The notes: generated by a model from the sequence alone, not told the origin. Counted from the stretch's first letter, positions 8,684 to 16,676 are shown. The stretch: DNA of 64,000 nt from Flavobacterium sp. HBTb2-11-1 (GCF_009826975.1 NZ_WUMO01000004.1:186001-250000); one strand, 5' to 3'. A program made the numbers and translations.

Positions 8684-9676
8684 TTATTTACTTAATTCTT
8701 GCAATTTTTTTAATGCCTGATGTCCTTTTCCTGATAATAAACTTTCTTTCGCTAGTTCAAAACCTTCTTTTGGAGAACATTTTGTAACTGTTGCAATTGC
8801 CATTGCTGCATTGGCGCAAACCACATTATTCTGTGCCTCAGCCCCTTTTCCTGAAATAATGTTGGTAAAAATTTCTGCTGATTCTTCGATAGTTTTTCCA
8901 CCTTCAATTTCGGTTTGCGATAAAAGATGAACGCCAAAATCTTCTGGATTTAACATTCCTTCCATGTGGTTAGAAATTGTTTTTGTCGGCCCCGTTAAGG
9001 AAATCTCATCATATCCGTCAAGCGAATGCAGGATGGTAAAATTCACATCGGTATTTTGATATAGATAAGCGTACATTCTAGCTAATTCTAAATTGAAAAC
9101 GCCAACTAACTGATTTTGTGGAAATGATGGATTTACCATCGGTCCCAACATATTGAAGAAGGTTTTTACAGCCAATTCTTTTCTAATTGGCCCAACGTTT
9201 TTCATAGCTGGGTGAAATAGGGGAGCATGTAAAACGCAAACTCCAGCTTTGTCAATGCATTTTTCTAAAAAGTCAGGATCGTTGCTGAATTTTATTCCCA
9301 TTTTTTCCATCACGTTGCTCGATCCAGAAATTGAGGAAACTCCGTAATTTCCATGTTTTGCAATCTTTATTCCAGCTCCGGCCGATACAAAAGAAGCTAA
9401 AGTTGAAATATTGAAAGTATCTTTTCCGTCACCGCCCGTTCCGCATAAATCGATTGTGTTATAGGCTGATAAATCGACACGAATGCATAAATCTAACAAA
9501 GCTTCGCGAAATCCCGAAAGTTCGTCAATTGTAATGCTTCGCATCATAAAAACAGTCAGAAATGCCGAAATCTGACTTGGATTATATTGACCGCTTGAAA
9601 TATTAATCAATACTTGTTTTGCCTCTTCTTTAGAAAGCACTTCGTGGTTGATTAATTTGTTTAGTATAGTTTTCAT
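8684..9676 (-). CDS. trpD: Anthranilate phosphoribosyltransferase
   Basis: Transfers phosphoribose from PRPP to anthranilate. The 330 residues are the usual length for the monofunctional enzyme. The PRPP-binding glycine-rich loop DLCGTGGDGKDTFNIST is at 76-92, followed by KHGNYGVSS, and by the anthranilate-site segment HPAMKNVGPIRKELAVKTFFN. No fused glutaminase domain is present; the trpG gene is separate upstream, with a GNAT gene between them. Confidence 0.98.
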   Translation of the reverse strand: MKTILNKLINHEVLSKEEAKQVLINISSGQYNPSQISAFLTVFMMRSITIDELSGFREALLDLCIRVDLSAYNTIDLCGTGGDGKDTFNISTLASFVSAGAGIKIAKHGNYGVSSISGSSNVMEKMGIKFSNDPDFLEKCIDKAGVCVLHAPLFHPAMKNVGPIRKELAVKTFFNMLGPMVNPSFPQNQLVGVFNLELARMYAYLYQNTDVNFTILHSLDGYDEISLTGPTKTISNHMEGMLNPEDFGVHLLSQTEIEGGKTIEESAEIFTNIISGKGAEAQNNVVCANAAMAIATVTKCSPKEGFELAKESLLSGKGHQALKKLQELSK

Positions 9677-9684
9677 TTTTTTTT

Positions 9685-9799
9685 AAGATTCTAAGTTGCT
9701 AAGGTTCTGAGATGCTAAGTTTTTGTTTTATTTGTTTCAAGTTTCAGGTTTCAAGTTTGGTGCGAACTTGAAACTTATAACTTGAAGCTTGAAGCCTTT
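9685..9799. repeat. Imperfect simple-sequence repeats with hairpin potential (trpD upstream)
   Basis: Three to four degenerate copies of gattctaagttgctaag are followed by gtttcaagtttcaggtttc and its inverse gaacttgaaacttataacttgaag. The two halves can fold into an imperfect hairpin. The same word families recur upstream of trpG, trpE, the RND permease and elsewhere in this window. No protein is encoded. Confidence 0.6.
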
Positions 9800-10207
9800 T
9801 CAATGTTCATTCCCTTGATAAATCCACATAGGTTCTGTTTTTCCTGCTCTTTCAAAACCATTTTTTTTATAAAAGTCAACTGATTTTCCATCCGCAGTAA
9901 GCATTTGCATATGAAAGTGCTTGTATTTTTCTTGCATTCTGTCCAAAATCAATTTCCCAATTCCTTTTCCTTGATATTCAGGAAGCACTAATAAATGCGG
10001 ATAATAAACAGTCAAGAATCCATCAGAAATTGCATTTCCTAGTCCGACGAGTTTTTTTCCTTCCCAAGCTGTTACTAATGTTTCAGAATTTAAAAGACCA
10101 TTATAAAGTTCATTAGGTTTGCTGGCAGAACTCCATTCATTAGCTTTATACAAAACTAAGATATCGTCAATGTTGATTTCTCGGGTTTCTAAAATTGTTA
10201 TTTCCAT
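9800..10207 (-). CDS. GNAT family N-acetyltransferase
   Basis: Probable acetyl-CoA-dependent N-acetyltransferase of 135 residues; substrate unknown. Motif A of the GNAT fold is seen as LLVLPEYQGKGIGKLILDRM at about 75-94, with the Q/RxxGxG/A pyrophosphate-binding loop intact (QGKGIG). The following DFYKKNGFERA segment is the usual beta6/alpha4 end. It lies between trpD and trpG on the same strand with about 80-120 bp gaps on each side, so it is probably carried in the trp transcript. No link to tryptophan chemistry is evident. Confidence 0.92.
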   Translation of the reverse strand: MEITILETREINIDDILVLYKANEWSSASKPNELYNGLLNSETLVTAWEGKKLVGLGNAISDGFLTVYYPHLLVLPEYQGKGIGKLILDRMQEKYKHFHMQMLTADGKSVDFYKKNGFERAGKTEPMWIYQGNEH

Positions 10208-10286
10208 TTTTAAACTTTCTAAGGTTCTAAGTTTTTAACTGTGACTGTAAACTGCGATTGAACACTAAAATTCTAAACACTGATTA

Positions 10287-10853
10287 CTAACTATTAATCC
10301 AATTCTCTAAAATCCTTTTTCCGTTTGGTGTAAGAACACTTTCTGGGTGAAACTGAACGCCTCTGACATCATAATTTTTGTGACGCAAGGACATAATCTG
10401 ACCATTTTCATCAACAGAAGTTGCTTCTAAACCCTCAGGTAAATTACTGTCAACAACCCAAGAATGGTATCTTCCCACTTCAAATTCGTTTCCTAAACCT
10501 TCAAATAAAATTTCGTCTGAAACTACTGTTTTTACGTTAGTAGCCACTCCATGATACACTTTGTCAAGGTTAGAAAGTGTTCCTCCGAAAACTTCTCCGA
10601 TTGCCTGTTGTCCTAAACAAACGCCAAGAATACTTTTCGTTGGGCTGTATTTTTCGATTACGGCTTTTAACAAACCTGCTTCATCTGGAATTCCAGGCCC
10701 TGGAGAAAGCAAAATTTTATCGAAAGAAGCAATTTCATCAATATCAAATTCGTCGTTTCTGTAAACGGTAACTTCGCAGTTTAAATCTTCTAAATAGTGC
10801 ACTAAGTTGTAAGTGAAACTATCGTAATTGTCTATAACTAAAATCTTTTTCAT
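10287..10853 (-). CDS. trpG: Anthranilate synthase component II (glutamine amidotransferase)
   Basis: Hydrolyses glutamine and delivers ammonia to TrpE. 188 residues, class I glutaminase: the start DNYDSFTYNLVHY, oxyanion segment LLSPGPGIP at about 49-57, nucleophile C79 in GVCLGQQAIGE, and the His-Glu pair H169 and E171 in GVQFHPES. It is a stand-alone subunit, not fused to trpD. Such proteins can also serve PabB; position inside a full trp operon favours the trp role. A lipoprotein gene separates it from trpE. Confidence 0.97.
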   Translation of the reverse strand: MKKILVIDNYDSFTYNLVHYLEDLNCEVTVYRNDEFDIDEIASFDKILLSPGPGIPDEAGLLKAVIEKYSPTKSILGVCLGQQAIGEVFGGTLSNLDKVYHGVATNVKTVVSDEILFEGLGNEFEVGRYHSWVVDSNLPEGLEATSVDENGQIMSLRHKNYDVRGVQFHPESVLTPNGKRILENWINS

Positions 10854-10940
10854 TTTTTTTAAGTTGCTAAGTTGCTAAGATTCTAAGATTCTCAGTTTTC
10901 ACTGGAAACTGAGACTGAGACTGGCAACTATTTTTTTTTA

Positions 10941-11384
10941 TTATTTTTCTCGAACGTATTTTTCAATAATGATATGATCTACGCCTAATTTTTCTACTTT
11001 TTCTATACCTTTTTGAATTAAGGTGTCGTTTTGAACTTTCACCACAAATTCAAATTTATTGTCTTCCCAATCGCGGTTGTTGAAAAACTCTAAATTTTCT
11101 GTGTAAATACTATCTTTTAAAGTATATTTTCCGCCTCCGCCAAAGAACAATGCTGCTGTTGAATCTTTTCCGTGTTTTAAATCATGATTAAAAAATGCAA
11201 AATGTGTATCGTTAATAATTTTAATCATTTTTGTTTTTGGATTGAAAGTTGAAAAAGTGGAATCTTTCTCAGTTGTTTCGGCTGATATAAGACGCCAGGT
11301 TCCTTCAATCGGATTTTGTTTTTTTTCTGAATTGCAAGAAGTCAGAGTAATGATTAAAACTAAAATTGATACCGCTTTTTTCAT
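10941..11384 (-). CDS. Lipocalin-like lipoprotein inside the trp operon
   Basis: About 147 residues from the ATG at 11384 (MKKAVSILVLIITLTSC). The upstream extension to 11480 is simple-repeat DNA and is excluded. A signal peptide ends in the lipobox LTSC, so the mature protein starts NSEKKQNPIEGTWRLISAE. The pattern EGTWRL near the mature N-terminus, followed by several beta-strand-like segments, resembles small flavobacterial lipocalin-like proteins. Ligand and role are unknown. Its place between trpE and trpG is odd, because a lipoprotein has no obvious part in cytoplasmic anthranilate synthesis. Confidence 0.75.
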   Translation of the reverse strand: MKKAVSILVLIITLTSCNSEKKQNPIEGTWRLISAETTEKDSTFSTFNPKTKMIKIINDTHFAFFNHDLKHGKDSTAALFFGGGGKYTLKDSIYTENLEFFNNRDWEDNKFEFVVKVQNDTLIQKGIEKVEKLGVDHIIIEKYVREK

Positions 11385-11491
11385 AGTTTGTGGTTTTATG
11401 GTTTGTTTGTTAATTTGTTTCAGGTTTAAAGTTTCATGTTTTTTGGTTTCACATTCCAATAACTTGAAACATGAAACCAAAAAACATGAAA

Positions 11492-12892
11492 CTAAATATT
11501 TTCTGCCATTTCTAGTGCTGTATTCAAGGCTCTTAATTTATTGTAAACTTCCTGCATTTCGCTTTCTTCATCAGAACTAGCTACAATTCCGGCTCCTGCT
11601 TGACAGTGCAATTGATGGTTTTTAGAAAGGAAAGTTCGAATCATAATCGCGTGGTTAAAATTCCCGTCAAAGTCCATAACACCGATTGCACCTCCGTAGA
11701 AGTTACGGTTTGTTTTCTCGCATTCTTCTATTAATTGCATTGCTCGATGTTTTGGGGCACCGCTCAAAGTTCCTGCTGGGAAAGTATCTGCAACCACTTG
11801 CATTGTGGTTGCTTTGTCGTGTAAATGTCCTGTCACTTTAGAAACTAAGTGAATTACGTGCGAGAAAAATTGCACTTCTCTGTATTTTTCTACATTTACA
11901 TCATGTCCATTTCGGCTTAAATCATTTCTTGCCAAATCTACTAGCATAACATGTTCACTGTTTTCTTTTTTATCTTCAGAAAGTTCTTTTGCTAAAAGAG
12001 CATCACGTTCATCATTTCCTGTTCTTTTGAAAGTTCCAGCAATTGGGTGAATTTCAGCTTTTCTATTTTTTACGATAATTTGAGCTTCTGGTGAAGAACC
12101 GAATATTTTGAAATCGCCATAATCAAAAAAGAATAAATATGGAGAAGGGTTGATGCTTCTTAAAGCTCTATAAACATTAAATTCATCTCCTTTGAAACCT
12201 TGTGTAAATCGGCGAGAAAGAACCAATTGGAAAACATCGCCACGGTAGCAGTGCTTTTTGGCTAAAGCTACATTGGCTTTAAACTCTTCGTCGGTTAAGT
12301 TTGAGAAACCTTCGCCTTCTTTAGAAAATTTATAAGAAGCTATATTTCTTGATTGTAATAATTGCTCGATTTCTGCAATATTGTTTTTATTGTCAACGCT
12401 ATGGCAGAAAATATAAGCTTCGTTTTTAAAATGGTTAATAGCAATAATATTTTGGTAAACAGCATAAAAAACATCTGGAATAGAAGTGGCGTTGTCTTTC
12501 TTTGCAATTGAAACTTTTTCGAAGTAACGAACCGCATCATAAGAAATGTATCCGAATAAACCGTTGTTGATGAATTTAAAATCGTTTTTTTCTGATTGAA
12601 ACTGACTTGAAAATTCTTGGATTACCTGTGGAATATTTGTCGAAGCATCGATGGCAATTTTTTCTGAAGTTCCGTCAGGAAAAGTTTTAGAGATAACTTC
12701 ATTTTCGATTTTTATAGTAGCAATCGGGTTGCAGCAGATGTAAGAGAAACTATTATCATTTCCATGGTAATCACTACTTTCAAGCAGTAAGCTATTTGGA
12801 AATTTATCTCTGATTTTGAAATAAATGCTTACTGGCGTAACCGTATCTGCCAGAATTTGTTTGTAATGTGTATTAAGAATAAAAGGTTTCAA
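11492..12892 (-). CDS. trpE: Anthranilate synthase component I
   Basis: Chorismate to anthranilate, first committed step. 466 residues. The feedback-inhibition motif LLLESS is at 35-40, as expected for a Trp-sensitive enzyme. The chorismate-binding C-terminal half shows GDVFQLVLSRRF, IAGTFKRTGNDERD, HVMLVDLARNDLSR, FPAGTLSGAPKHRAM and the terminal QAGAGIVASSDEESE. The only in-frame start that keeps the conserved N-terminus (KPFILNTHYKQ) is a TTG at 12892. No ATG or GTG lies in frame between the upstream stop and this codon except a GTA-led stretch. It is preceded by the trp leader and attenuator. Confidence 0.97.
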   Translation of the reverse strand: MKPFILNTHYKQILADTVTPVSIYFKIRDKFPNSLLLESSDYHGNDNSFSYICCNPIATIKIENEVISKTFPDGTSEKIAIDASTNIPQVIQEFSSQFQSEKNDFKFINNGLFGYISYDAVRYFEKVSIAKKDNATSIPDVFYAVYQNIIAINHFKNEAYIFCHSVDNKNNIAEIEQLLQSRNIASYKFSKEGEGFSNLTDEEFKANVALAKKHCYRGDVFQLVLSRRFTQGFKGDEFNVYRALRSINPSPYLFFFDYGDFKIFGSSPEAQIIVKNRKAEIHPIAGTFKRTGNDERDALLAKELSEDKKENSEHVMLVDLARNDLSRNGHDVNVEKYREVQFFSHVIHLVSKVTGHLHDKATTMQVVADTFPAGTLSGAPKHRAMQLIEECEKTNRNFYGGAIGVMDFDGNFNHAIMIRTFLSKNHQLHCQAGAGIVASSDEESEMQEVYNKLRALNTALEMAENI

Positions 12893-12939
12893 AATATATA
12901 GTTTTTTATGTGTTGTTACTTTATTTTTCAGTTTTGATC

Positions 12940-12973
12940 AAAAAAAAGGGCTTGTCGTGATGACAAGCCCTTT
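12940..12973 (-). terminator. trp attenuator: intrinsic terminator between leader peptide and trpE
   Basis: On the minus strand a 12-bp perfect stem (aaagggcttgtc and gacaagcccttt, 12973-12962 and 12956-12945) with a five-base loop is followed by a run of Ts. It lies 40 bases after the leader peptide stop and 48 bases before trpE. Its loop and part of its 3' arm (TCACGAC, 12960-12954) are complementary to GTCGTGA at 13019-13013, over the leader stop codon. This provides a possible antiterminator pairing. Confidence 0.88.
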
Positions 12974-13012
12974 ATATTTTTATATTTCTTACAATACCAT
13001 AGGAAGCTTCGT

Positions 13013-13069
13013 TCACGACGTCTGACGTAAATTGCTCCACCACCAAGTATTGTTTAAAATTGTTCTCAT
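13013..13069 (-). CDS. trpL: trp operon leader peptide with three consecutive Trp codons
   Basis: An 18-codon ORF, ATG at 13069 and TGA at 13013, reads MRTILNNTWWWSNLRQTS. Codons 9-11 are TGG TGG TGG. Tryptophan is about 1 percent of ordinary proteins, so three in a row in a short ORF directly upstream of trpE is the hallmark of ribosome-mediated attenuation. A -7 box (TATCTTTG) lies 19-26 bases upstream of the ATG and a terminator follows the stop codon. Model: a ribosome stalled at the Trp codons leaves the stop-codon region free to pair with the terminator loop, whereas a ribosome reaching the stop masks it and lets the terminator form. The coding, control codons and hairpin are seen; the switching mechanism is inferred. 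Confidence 0.88.
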   Translation of the reverse strand: MRTILNNTWWWSNLRQTS

Positions 13070-13087
13070 TTCTTTATTTTGATGTGA

Positions 13088-13095
13088 CAAAGATA
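13088..13095 (-). promoter_or_regulatory. Promoter -7 box of the trp operon
   Basis: Minus-strand TATCTTTG matches the Bacteroidota consensus TAnnTTTG exactly. Transcription would begin roughly 7-10 bases downstream, giving a very short 5' UTR before the trpL ATG at 13069. No good TTTG -33 element was found at the expected distance. Confidence 0.6.
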
Positions 13096-13192
13096 TAAAT
13101 GTAATTTTAATTAGAGTACATAAAATTTGAAAAAAATCTTTTCGAATCGGTGAAATTTGTTAAATTTTGATTCGAAGCACTTTTATAACTCC

Positions 13193-14473
13193 TTAATTGC
13201 CAATTGCTATCATGTTGTTTATGTTTAATCTAAAATCTGGATTTCCTTTGATGTTTGGAAGTGTAAACAGCTCGTTAAGTTTCATTTTTGTATATTCTAT
13301 TCCGAATATTGGGTTTCCATAATAGCTTTTTATACCTGGAATATTGCTTCCAGATTCACTTTCAATTTCGCCTGTACAATTGTTTGCCACAACGTTTTTG
13401 AAACTAATTTTAGATAAATTGGCTTCGCCGTTTCCGATATTTCCTTCCAATAAAATAAAAGGAGAAAATCCAGAAACTACACTGTTCGTTAAGTTGAAGA
13501 AAGTATTTTCTTTAATGTAAGCAGATTCTCTAACCAAACCTTGATTGTTTTCTTCCAAATTAACCAATGTAATATTGGTTGCATTAATTTTCGTCATTTT
13601 TTTAGTCATGTCTGTATTGGCAATTTTCTCATACGAATCTACTTCAAAACATCTTGATCCTGAAATATCTGAAGAAAACGGATGGCGAATCGCAATACTA
13701 TTTGATATATTAATTTGAGCCCCTTGCGTAAAATCAAAATCATCATCAGTTGTTCGGTACGAAATTAAATTGCTCAGATTCAAATCGCCACCATAACATT
13801 CAAAAGAATCGTCATTTGAATAACTGATTTGAACATGGCTGATGGCTGTTTTTCTCCCAACACCAGCAAGAGAAAGACCGTTTAATTCTTTTGAAGCACT
13901 TAATTTTCTGCCGGCATATTCAATTCTCACATATTTCATAACTCCTGAATTGTCTTCTGAATCTTGTCCTCCGTAATGATTTAAAGTTGGATCTAAATCG
14001 AAAGGCAAAGTGTGAATTCCTCCTAAAGAGTTTATCGGAGCTTTTCCTAAAATAATAATTCCGCCCCAGTCGCCTGGTTTTCTGTTGTTTATTTCATTTT
14101 CAGAGGTAAAAACAATGGGGTCAGTTTCTAGTCCTTCAGCCACTATTTTAGAACCATTTGTGATGACAAGAGTTCCGCAAGTTTTATCATCACCTCTTAT
14201 AACCGTTCCAGGCTCGATCGTTAGAGTTGCATTGTTTGTAACGTACACAACACCAACTAAATGATAAATATTACGCTTTACTAATCGAGTGTCTTTATCA
14301 ATTGTTCCAGCAATTATATTGGTTGCTTCTCCATAGTCGTTACCAGCAGGTTTAAAGCTTGTCCAGTTAGTCATCCAGTTTGAAGAACCAATGATTCCTT
14401 TTGGCTGTTGTTGTGCGTGTATGAAAAAGCTGATAATGAAGGTTATGCATGCAATACGTAGTTTTGTTTTCAT
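13193..14473 (-). CDS. Secreted right-handed beta-helix-like protein
   Basis: 426 residues with a signal peptide (IACITFIISFFIHAQ), cleavage expected after HAQ. No lipobox Cys. The mature protein begins with GIIGSSNWMTNWTSFKP. It then shows repeated short strand-turn units such as GVVYVTNNATLTIEPGTVIRG, GTLVITNGSKIVAEGLETDP and GDWGGIIILGKAPIN, typical of pectate-lyase-like parallel beta-helix surface proteins. No catalytic motif was recognised and no type IX secretion C-terminal domain was evident. It probably locates to the periplasm or outer surface. The neighbours are not functionally linked: the trp leader on one side and yceI-like on the other. Confidence 0.75.
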   Translation of the reverse strand: MKTKLRIACITFIISFFIHAQQQPKGIIGSSNWMTNWTSFKPAGNDYGEATNIIAGTIDKDTRLVKRNIYHLVGVVYVTNNATLTIEPGTVIRGDDKTCGTLVITNGSKIVAEGLETDPIVFTSENEINNRKPGDWGGIIILGKAPINSLGGIHTLPFDLDPTLNHYGGQDSEDNSGVMKYVRIEYAGRKLSASKELNGLSLAGVGRKTAISHVQISYSNDDSFECYGGDLNLSNLISYRTTDDDFDFTQGAQINISNSIAIRHPFSSDISGSRCFEVDSYEKIANTDMTKKMTKINATNITLVNLEENNQGLVRESAYIKENTFFNLTNSVVSGFSPFILLEGNIGNGEANLSKISFKNVVANNCTGEIESESGSNIPGIKSYYGNPIFGIEYTKMKLNELFTLPNIKGNPDFRLNINNMIAIGN

Positions 14474-14613
14474 AACTATGATTTTAATTTCTAGTTTTTG
14501 ACTTTTTTAATTGTCCCAAAATTAGAAGCCGTATGTTAATCAAAGTCCTGATACTTATTACGAAAGAGTTACTATATTATTAAGAATGTTAAGTTTCTGA
14601 AAAGCTTATAAAA

Positions 14614-14650
14614 AATAAACCCCAACAGTTTTATACTGCTGGGGTTTATT
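14614..14650 (-). terminator. Terminator of the YceI-family gene
   Basis: On the minus strand aataaaccccagcag pairs with ctgttggggtttatt (one mismatch) around a loop of about seven bases, followed by a T-rich tract. It lies 29 bp past the stop of the YceI-family gene. Confidence 0.8.
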
Positions 14651-14678
14651 GTATTTCTGAATTAGTAAGACTGAAATA

Positions 14679-15245
14679 TTAGAATTTTAAAGCTACAGCC
14701 AATTCGAATTCGTCATTGATAGTTTTGTCTCCTAAACCGTCGAAGAAGCTACCTGAACCGTATTTAATATCATATTTAGTTCTGTCAACTTTGAAAGCAG
14801 TTGTAGCAGTGTTTCCTTTTACAGTGATATCAAAAGTTACAGGTTTAGTAATTCCTTTGATAGTTAAGTCTGCAGTTACAGTGTAAACGTCAGCAGATTT
14901 TGCACCGATAGTTTTGAAAACTAATTTTGAAGTTGGGAATTTGTCAGTTCCGAAGAAATCGTCAGCTTTTAAGTGACCGTTTAATTTTCCTTGGTATTCT
15001 CCAGTTAAATCTGTAGACGTTAATGAAGTCATGTCAACTGTAAAGTTACCGCCAGCTAATTTTTTTCCTTTGAAAACAAGAGCTCCTTCTTTGAAGTTTA
15101 CAGTTCCTGAGTGCTCTCCAGTTACTTTTTTACCTACCCATTTAATTGTAGATGCTTTTACGTCGATTTTTTTAGTTTGAGCGTTTACTGAAATTCCAGC
15201 TGCAGCTACGAATAATGCTATTGCAATAGTTTTTAAATTTTTCAT
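14679..15245 (-). CDS. YceI family periplasmic protein
   Basis: 188 residues from the ATG at 15245 (MKNLKTIAIALFVAAAGISV), with a signal peptide ending VNAQ. A longer frame from 15353 overlaps the nitroreductase stop and is rejected. YceI proteins are lipocalin-fold binders of polyisoprenoid or fatty-acyl ligands. The family features seen are the start DVKASTIKWVGKKVTGEHSG, the central LNGHLKADDFFGTDKFPTSK and the C-terminal DRTKYDIKYGSGSFFD. It is the last gene of a MarR-nitroreductase-YceI set on one strand, 37 bp after the nitroreductase, and ends at a strong terminator. Confidence 0.95.
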   Translation of the reverse strand: MKNLKTIAIALFVAAAGISVNAQTKKIDVKASTIKWVGKKVTGEHSGTVNFKEGALVFKGKKLAGGNFTVDMTSLTSTDLTGEYQGKLNGHLKADDFFGTDKFPTSKLVFKTIGAKSADVYTVTADLTIKGITKPVTFDITVKGNTATTAFKVDRTKYDIKYGSGSFFDGLGDKTINDEFELAVALKF

Positions 15246-15282
15246 GTTTTTAAAATTAAATTTGAATTTGATTAATAAATAA

Positions 15283-15915
15283 TTATATAGTGATAAATAA
15301 TTCCTCGTGTGATTTTCTAACTTTTTTCTGGTGCTGAGATTTGTCATCATCATGTCTGTAACCTACAGTTGCAATAACTGAAGCGTTTAAACCTAATTTA
15401 TCGAAGCCTAAGATTTCATTAAATTGAGCAGCATTGAAACCTTCCATTGGCGTTGCATCAATTTTTAATTCAGCGGCCGCGTTTAATAAGTTTCCTAAAG
15501 CTAAATAGGTTTGCTTTGCTGTCCAAATGTGTTTTGCGTCTTCAGATAAATTAGCGATTACATTTTTCATCATATCGCTGAATCCGCCTAAAGCTTCTGT
15601 AGGAACGCCTCTTACTTCGCTGATATTGCTGATATATTTGTCAACAGAACCTGCATCAAGGTTTAAGTCGTTTGCAAAAATGAATAGGTGAGAAGCGTCT
15701 GTAATTTGAGTTTGTCCCCAAGCTGCGCCTTTTAGTTTTTCTCTTAATTCTGGGTTTTCAACAATAACAACTTTATAAGGTTGTAATCCGTATGAAGATG
15801 CACTTAATCTAACCGCTTCTTTTAACGTATTTAAGTCTGCATCAGATATCTTTTTTGAAGCGTCAAACTGTTTAGTTGCGTATCTCCAATTTTGATTTTC
15901 TAAGAAATTGCTCAT
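15283..15915 (-). CDS. NAD(P)H-dependent nitroreductase family protein
   Basis: FMN-dependent reductase of the NfsB-like family, 210 residues. The typical N-terminus NWRYATKQFDASKKISDADL carries the conserved RYatK..d flavin-phosphate segment. RLSASSYGLQPYKVVIVENP (about 37-56) follows. The C-terminal part with IDATPMEGFNAAQFNEILG and the VATVGYRHDDD end complete the fold. Substrate (nitroaromatics or quinones) unknown. It lies 14 bp downstream of a MarR regulator gene, a common pairing for inducible nitro or quinone reductases. Confidence 0.94.
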   Translation of the reverse strand: MSNFLENQNWRYATKQFDASKKISDADLNTLKEAVRLSASSYGLQPYKVVIVENPELREKLKGAAWGQTQITDASHLFIFANDLNLDAGSVDKYISNISEVRGVPTEALGGFSDMMKNVIANLSEDAKHIWTAKQTYLALGNLLNAAAELKIDATPMEGFNAAQFNEILGFDKLGLNASVIATVGYRHDDDKSQHQKKVRKSHEELFITI

Positions 15916-15929
15916 AGTTTTTTATTATT

Positions 15930-16388
15930 TTATTTGTTGGTTCTATATTTTTCTAATAATTGATTTAAGAAAACTAATTCTTCTGGTTTTAAATTATTTG
16001 CAAACATTTGTTCGTGTTCATCAACTTTTGGATCTAATTCTTTTAAAACATCCAATCCTTTTTGCGTAATCGAAACTTCAATTTTTCTTCGATTATCCGG
16101 ACAAACATTTCGCGTCACAAAATCTTTCAATAATAATTTGTCTACCAAACGTGTTGTGTTGCTCGTTTTCGCAAGCATTCTCTCTTGTATCACGCACATA
16201 TTGGCAGGTTTCCCTTTTTGTCCTCTTAATATACGCAACACATTATACTGTTCTCCAGATAGATCATACGGTTTAATCAACTCGCTGAAATGATCCTGAA
16301 TCACATTTTGCGTGTACATGATATTCAGAATAACTTTTTTCGCATTATCCATCTTAACCGTACTCTTAATAACCTCTTCAATTGTCAT
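15930..16388 (-). CDS. MarR family transcriptional regulator
   Basis: 152 residues with a winged helix: YDLSGEQYNVLRILRGQKGKPANMC (helices 2-3), recognition region QERMLAKTSNTTRLVDKLL, and the wing RNVCPDNRRKIEVSITQKG. The Asp-Arg-Arg in the wing is the MarR signature. First gene of an operon with the nitroreductase (14 bp). The upstream region holds two near-identical palindromes overlapping its -33 and -7 boxes, so negative autoregulation of the operon is likely. The inducer is unknown; the YceI and reductase partners suggest a redox or aromatic signal, by inference. Confidence 0.95.
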   Translation of the reverse strand: MTIEEVIKSTVKMDNAKKVILNIMYTQNVIQDHFSELIKPYDLSGEQYNVLRILRGQKGKPANMCVIQERMLAKTSNTTRLVDKLLLKDFVTRNVCPDNRRKIEVSITQKGLDVLKELDPKVDEHEQMFANNLKPEELVFLNQLLEKYRTNK

Positions 16389-16403
16389 AGTCGTAAGTGT
16401 ATA

Positions 16404-16449
16404 ATTTGTATATACAAATGTATAACTTTTAATAGTTGTATATACAAAT
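16404..16449 (-). promoter_or_regulatory. MarR operator pair overlapping the promoter
   Basis: Palindrome 1 at 16404-16419 (atttgtatatacaaat) is perfect over 16 bp. Palindrome 2, a perfect 12 bp core ttgtatatacaa at 16436-16447, is centred exactly 30 bp away. On the minus strand a TACATTTG -7 box (16422-16415) overlaps palindrome 1, and a TTTG -33 element (16448-16445) overlaps palindrome 2, with 22 bp between them. Three helical turns between centres fits two dimers on one DNA face. Confidence 0.8.
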
Positions 16450-16676
16450 GTTGTGTTAATTTTTTGTTAATACGTTTAAGTGAATTTGAAAGGAACGTAA
16501 AAGGTTGGTTTTCTGATGCTAAAATTAAAGTATTTTTTAAATATAATCTATTGATACATTGCGAATTAATGATTTTTTAAAGACTACAGTTCGATTGGGT
16601 TCAAAACACTTTATAACTTAGTTTTTGTAAGATAATGGTAAAGCAGAAAATCCTCAAAATCAGTTGAATTTGCCAT

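Noticed and set aside
10941..11384. The lipoprotein between trpE and trpG as a tryptophan biosynthesis gene
   Set aside because: It has a lipobox and a lipocalin-like pattern, and no feature of a biosynthetic enzyme.
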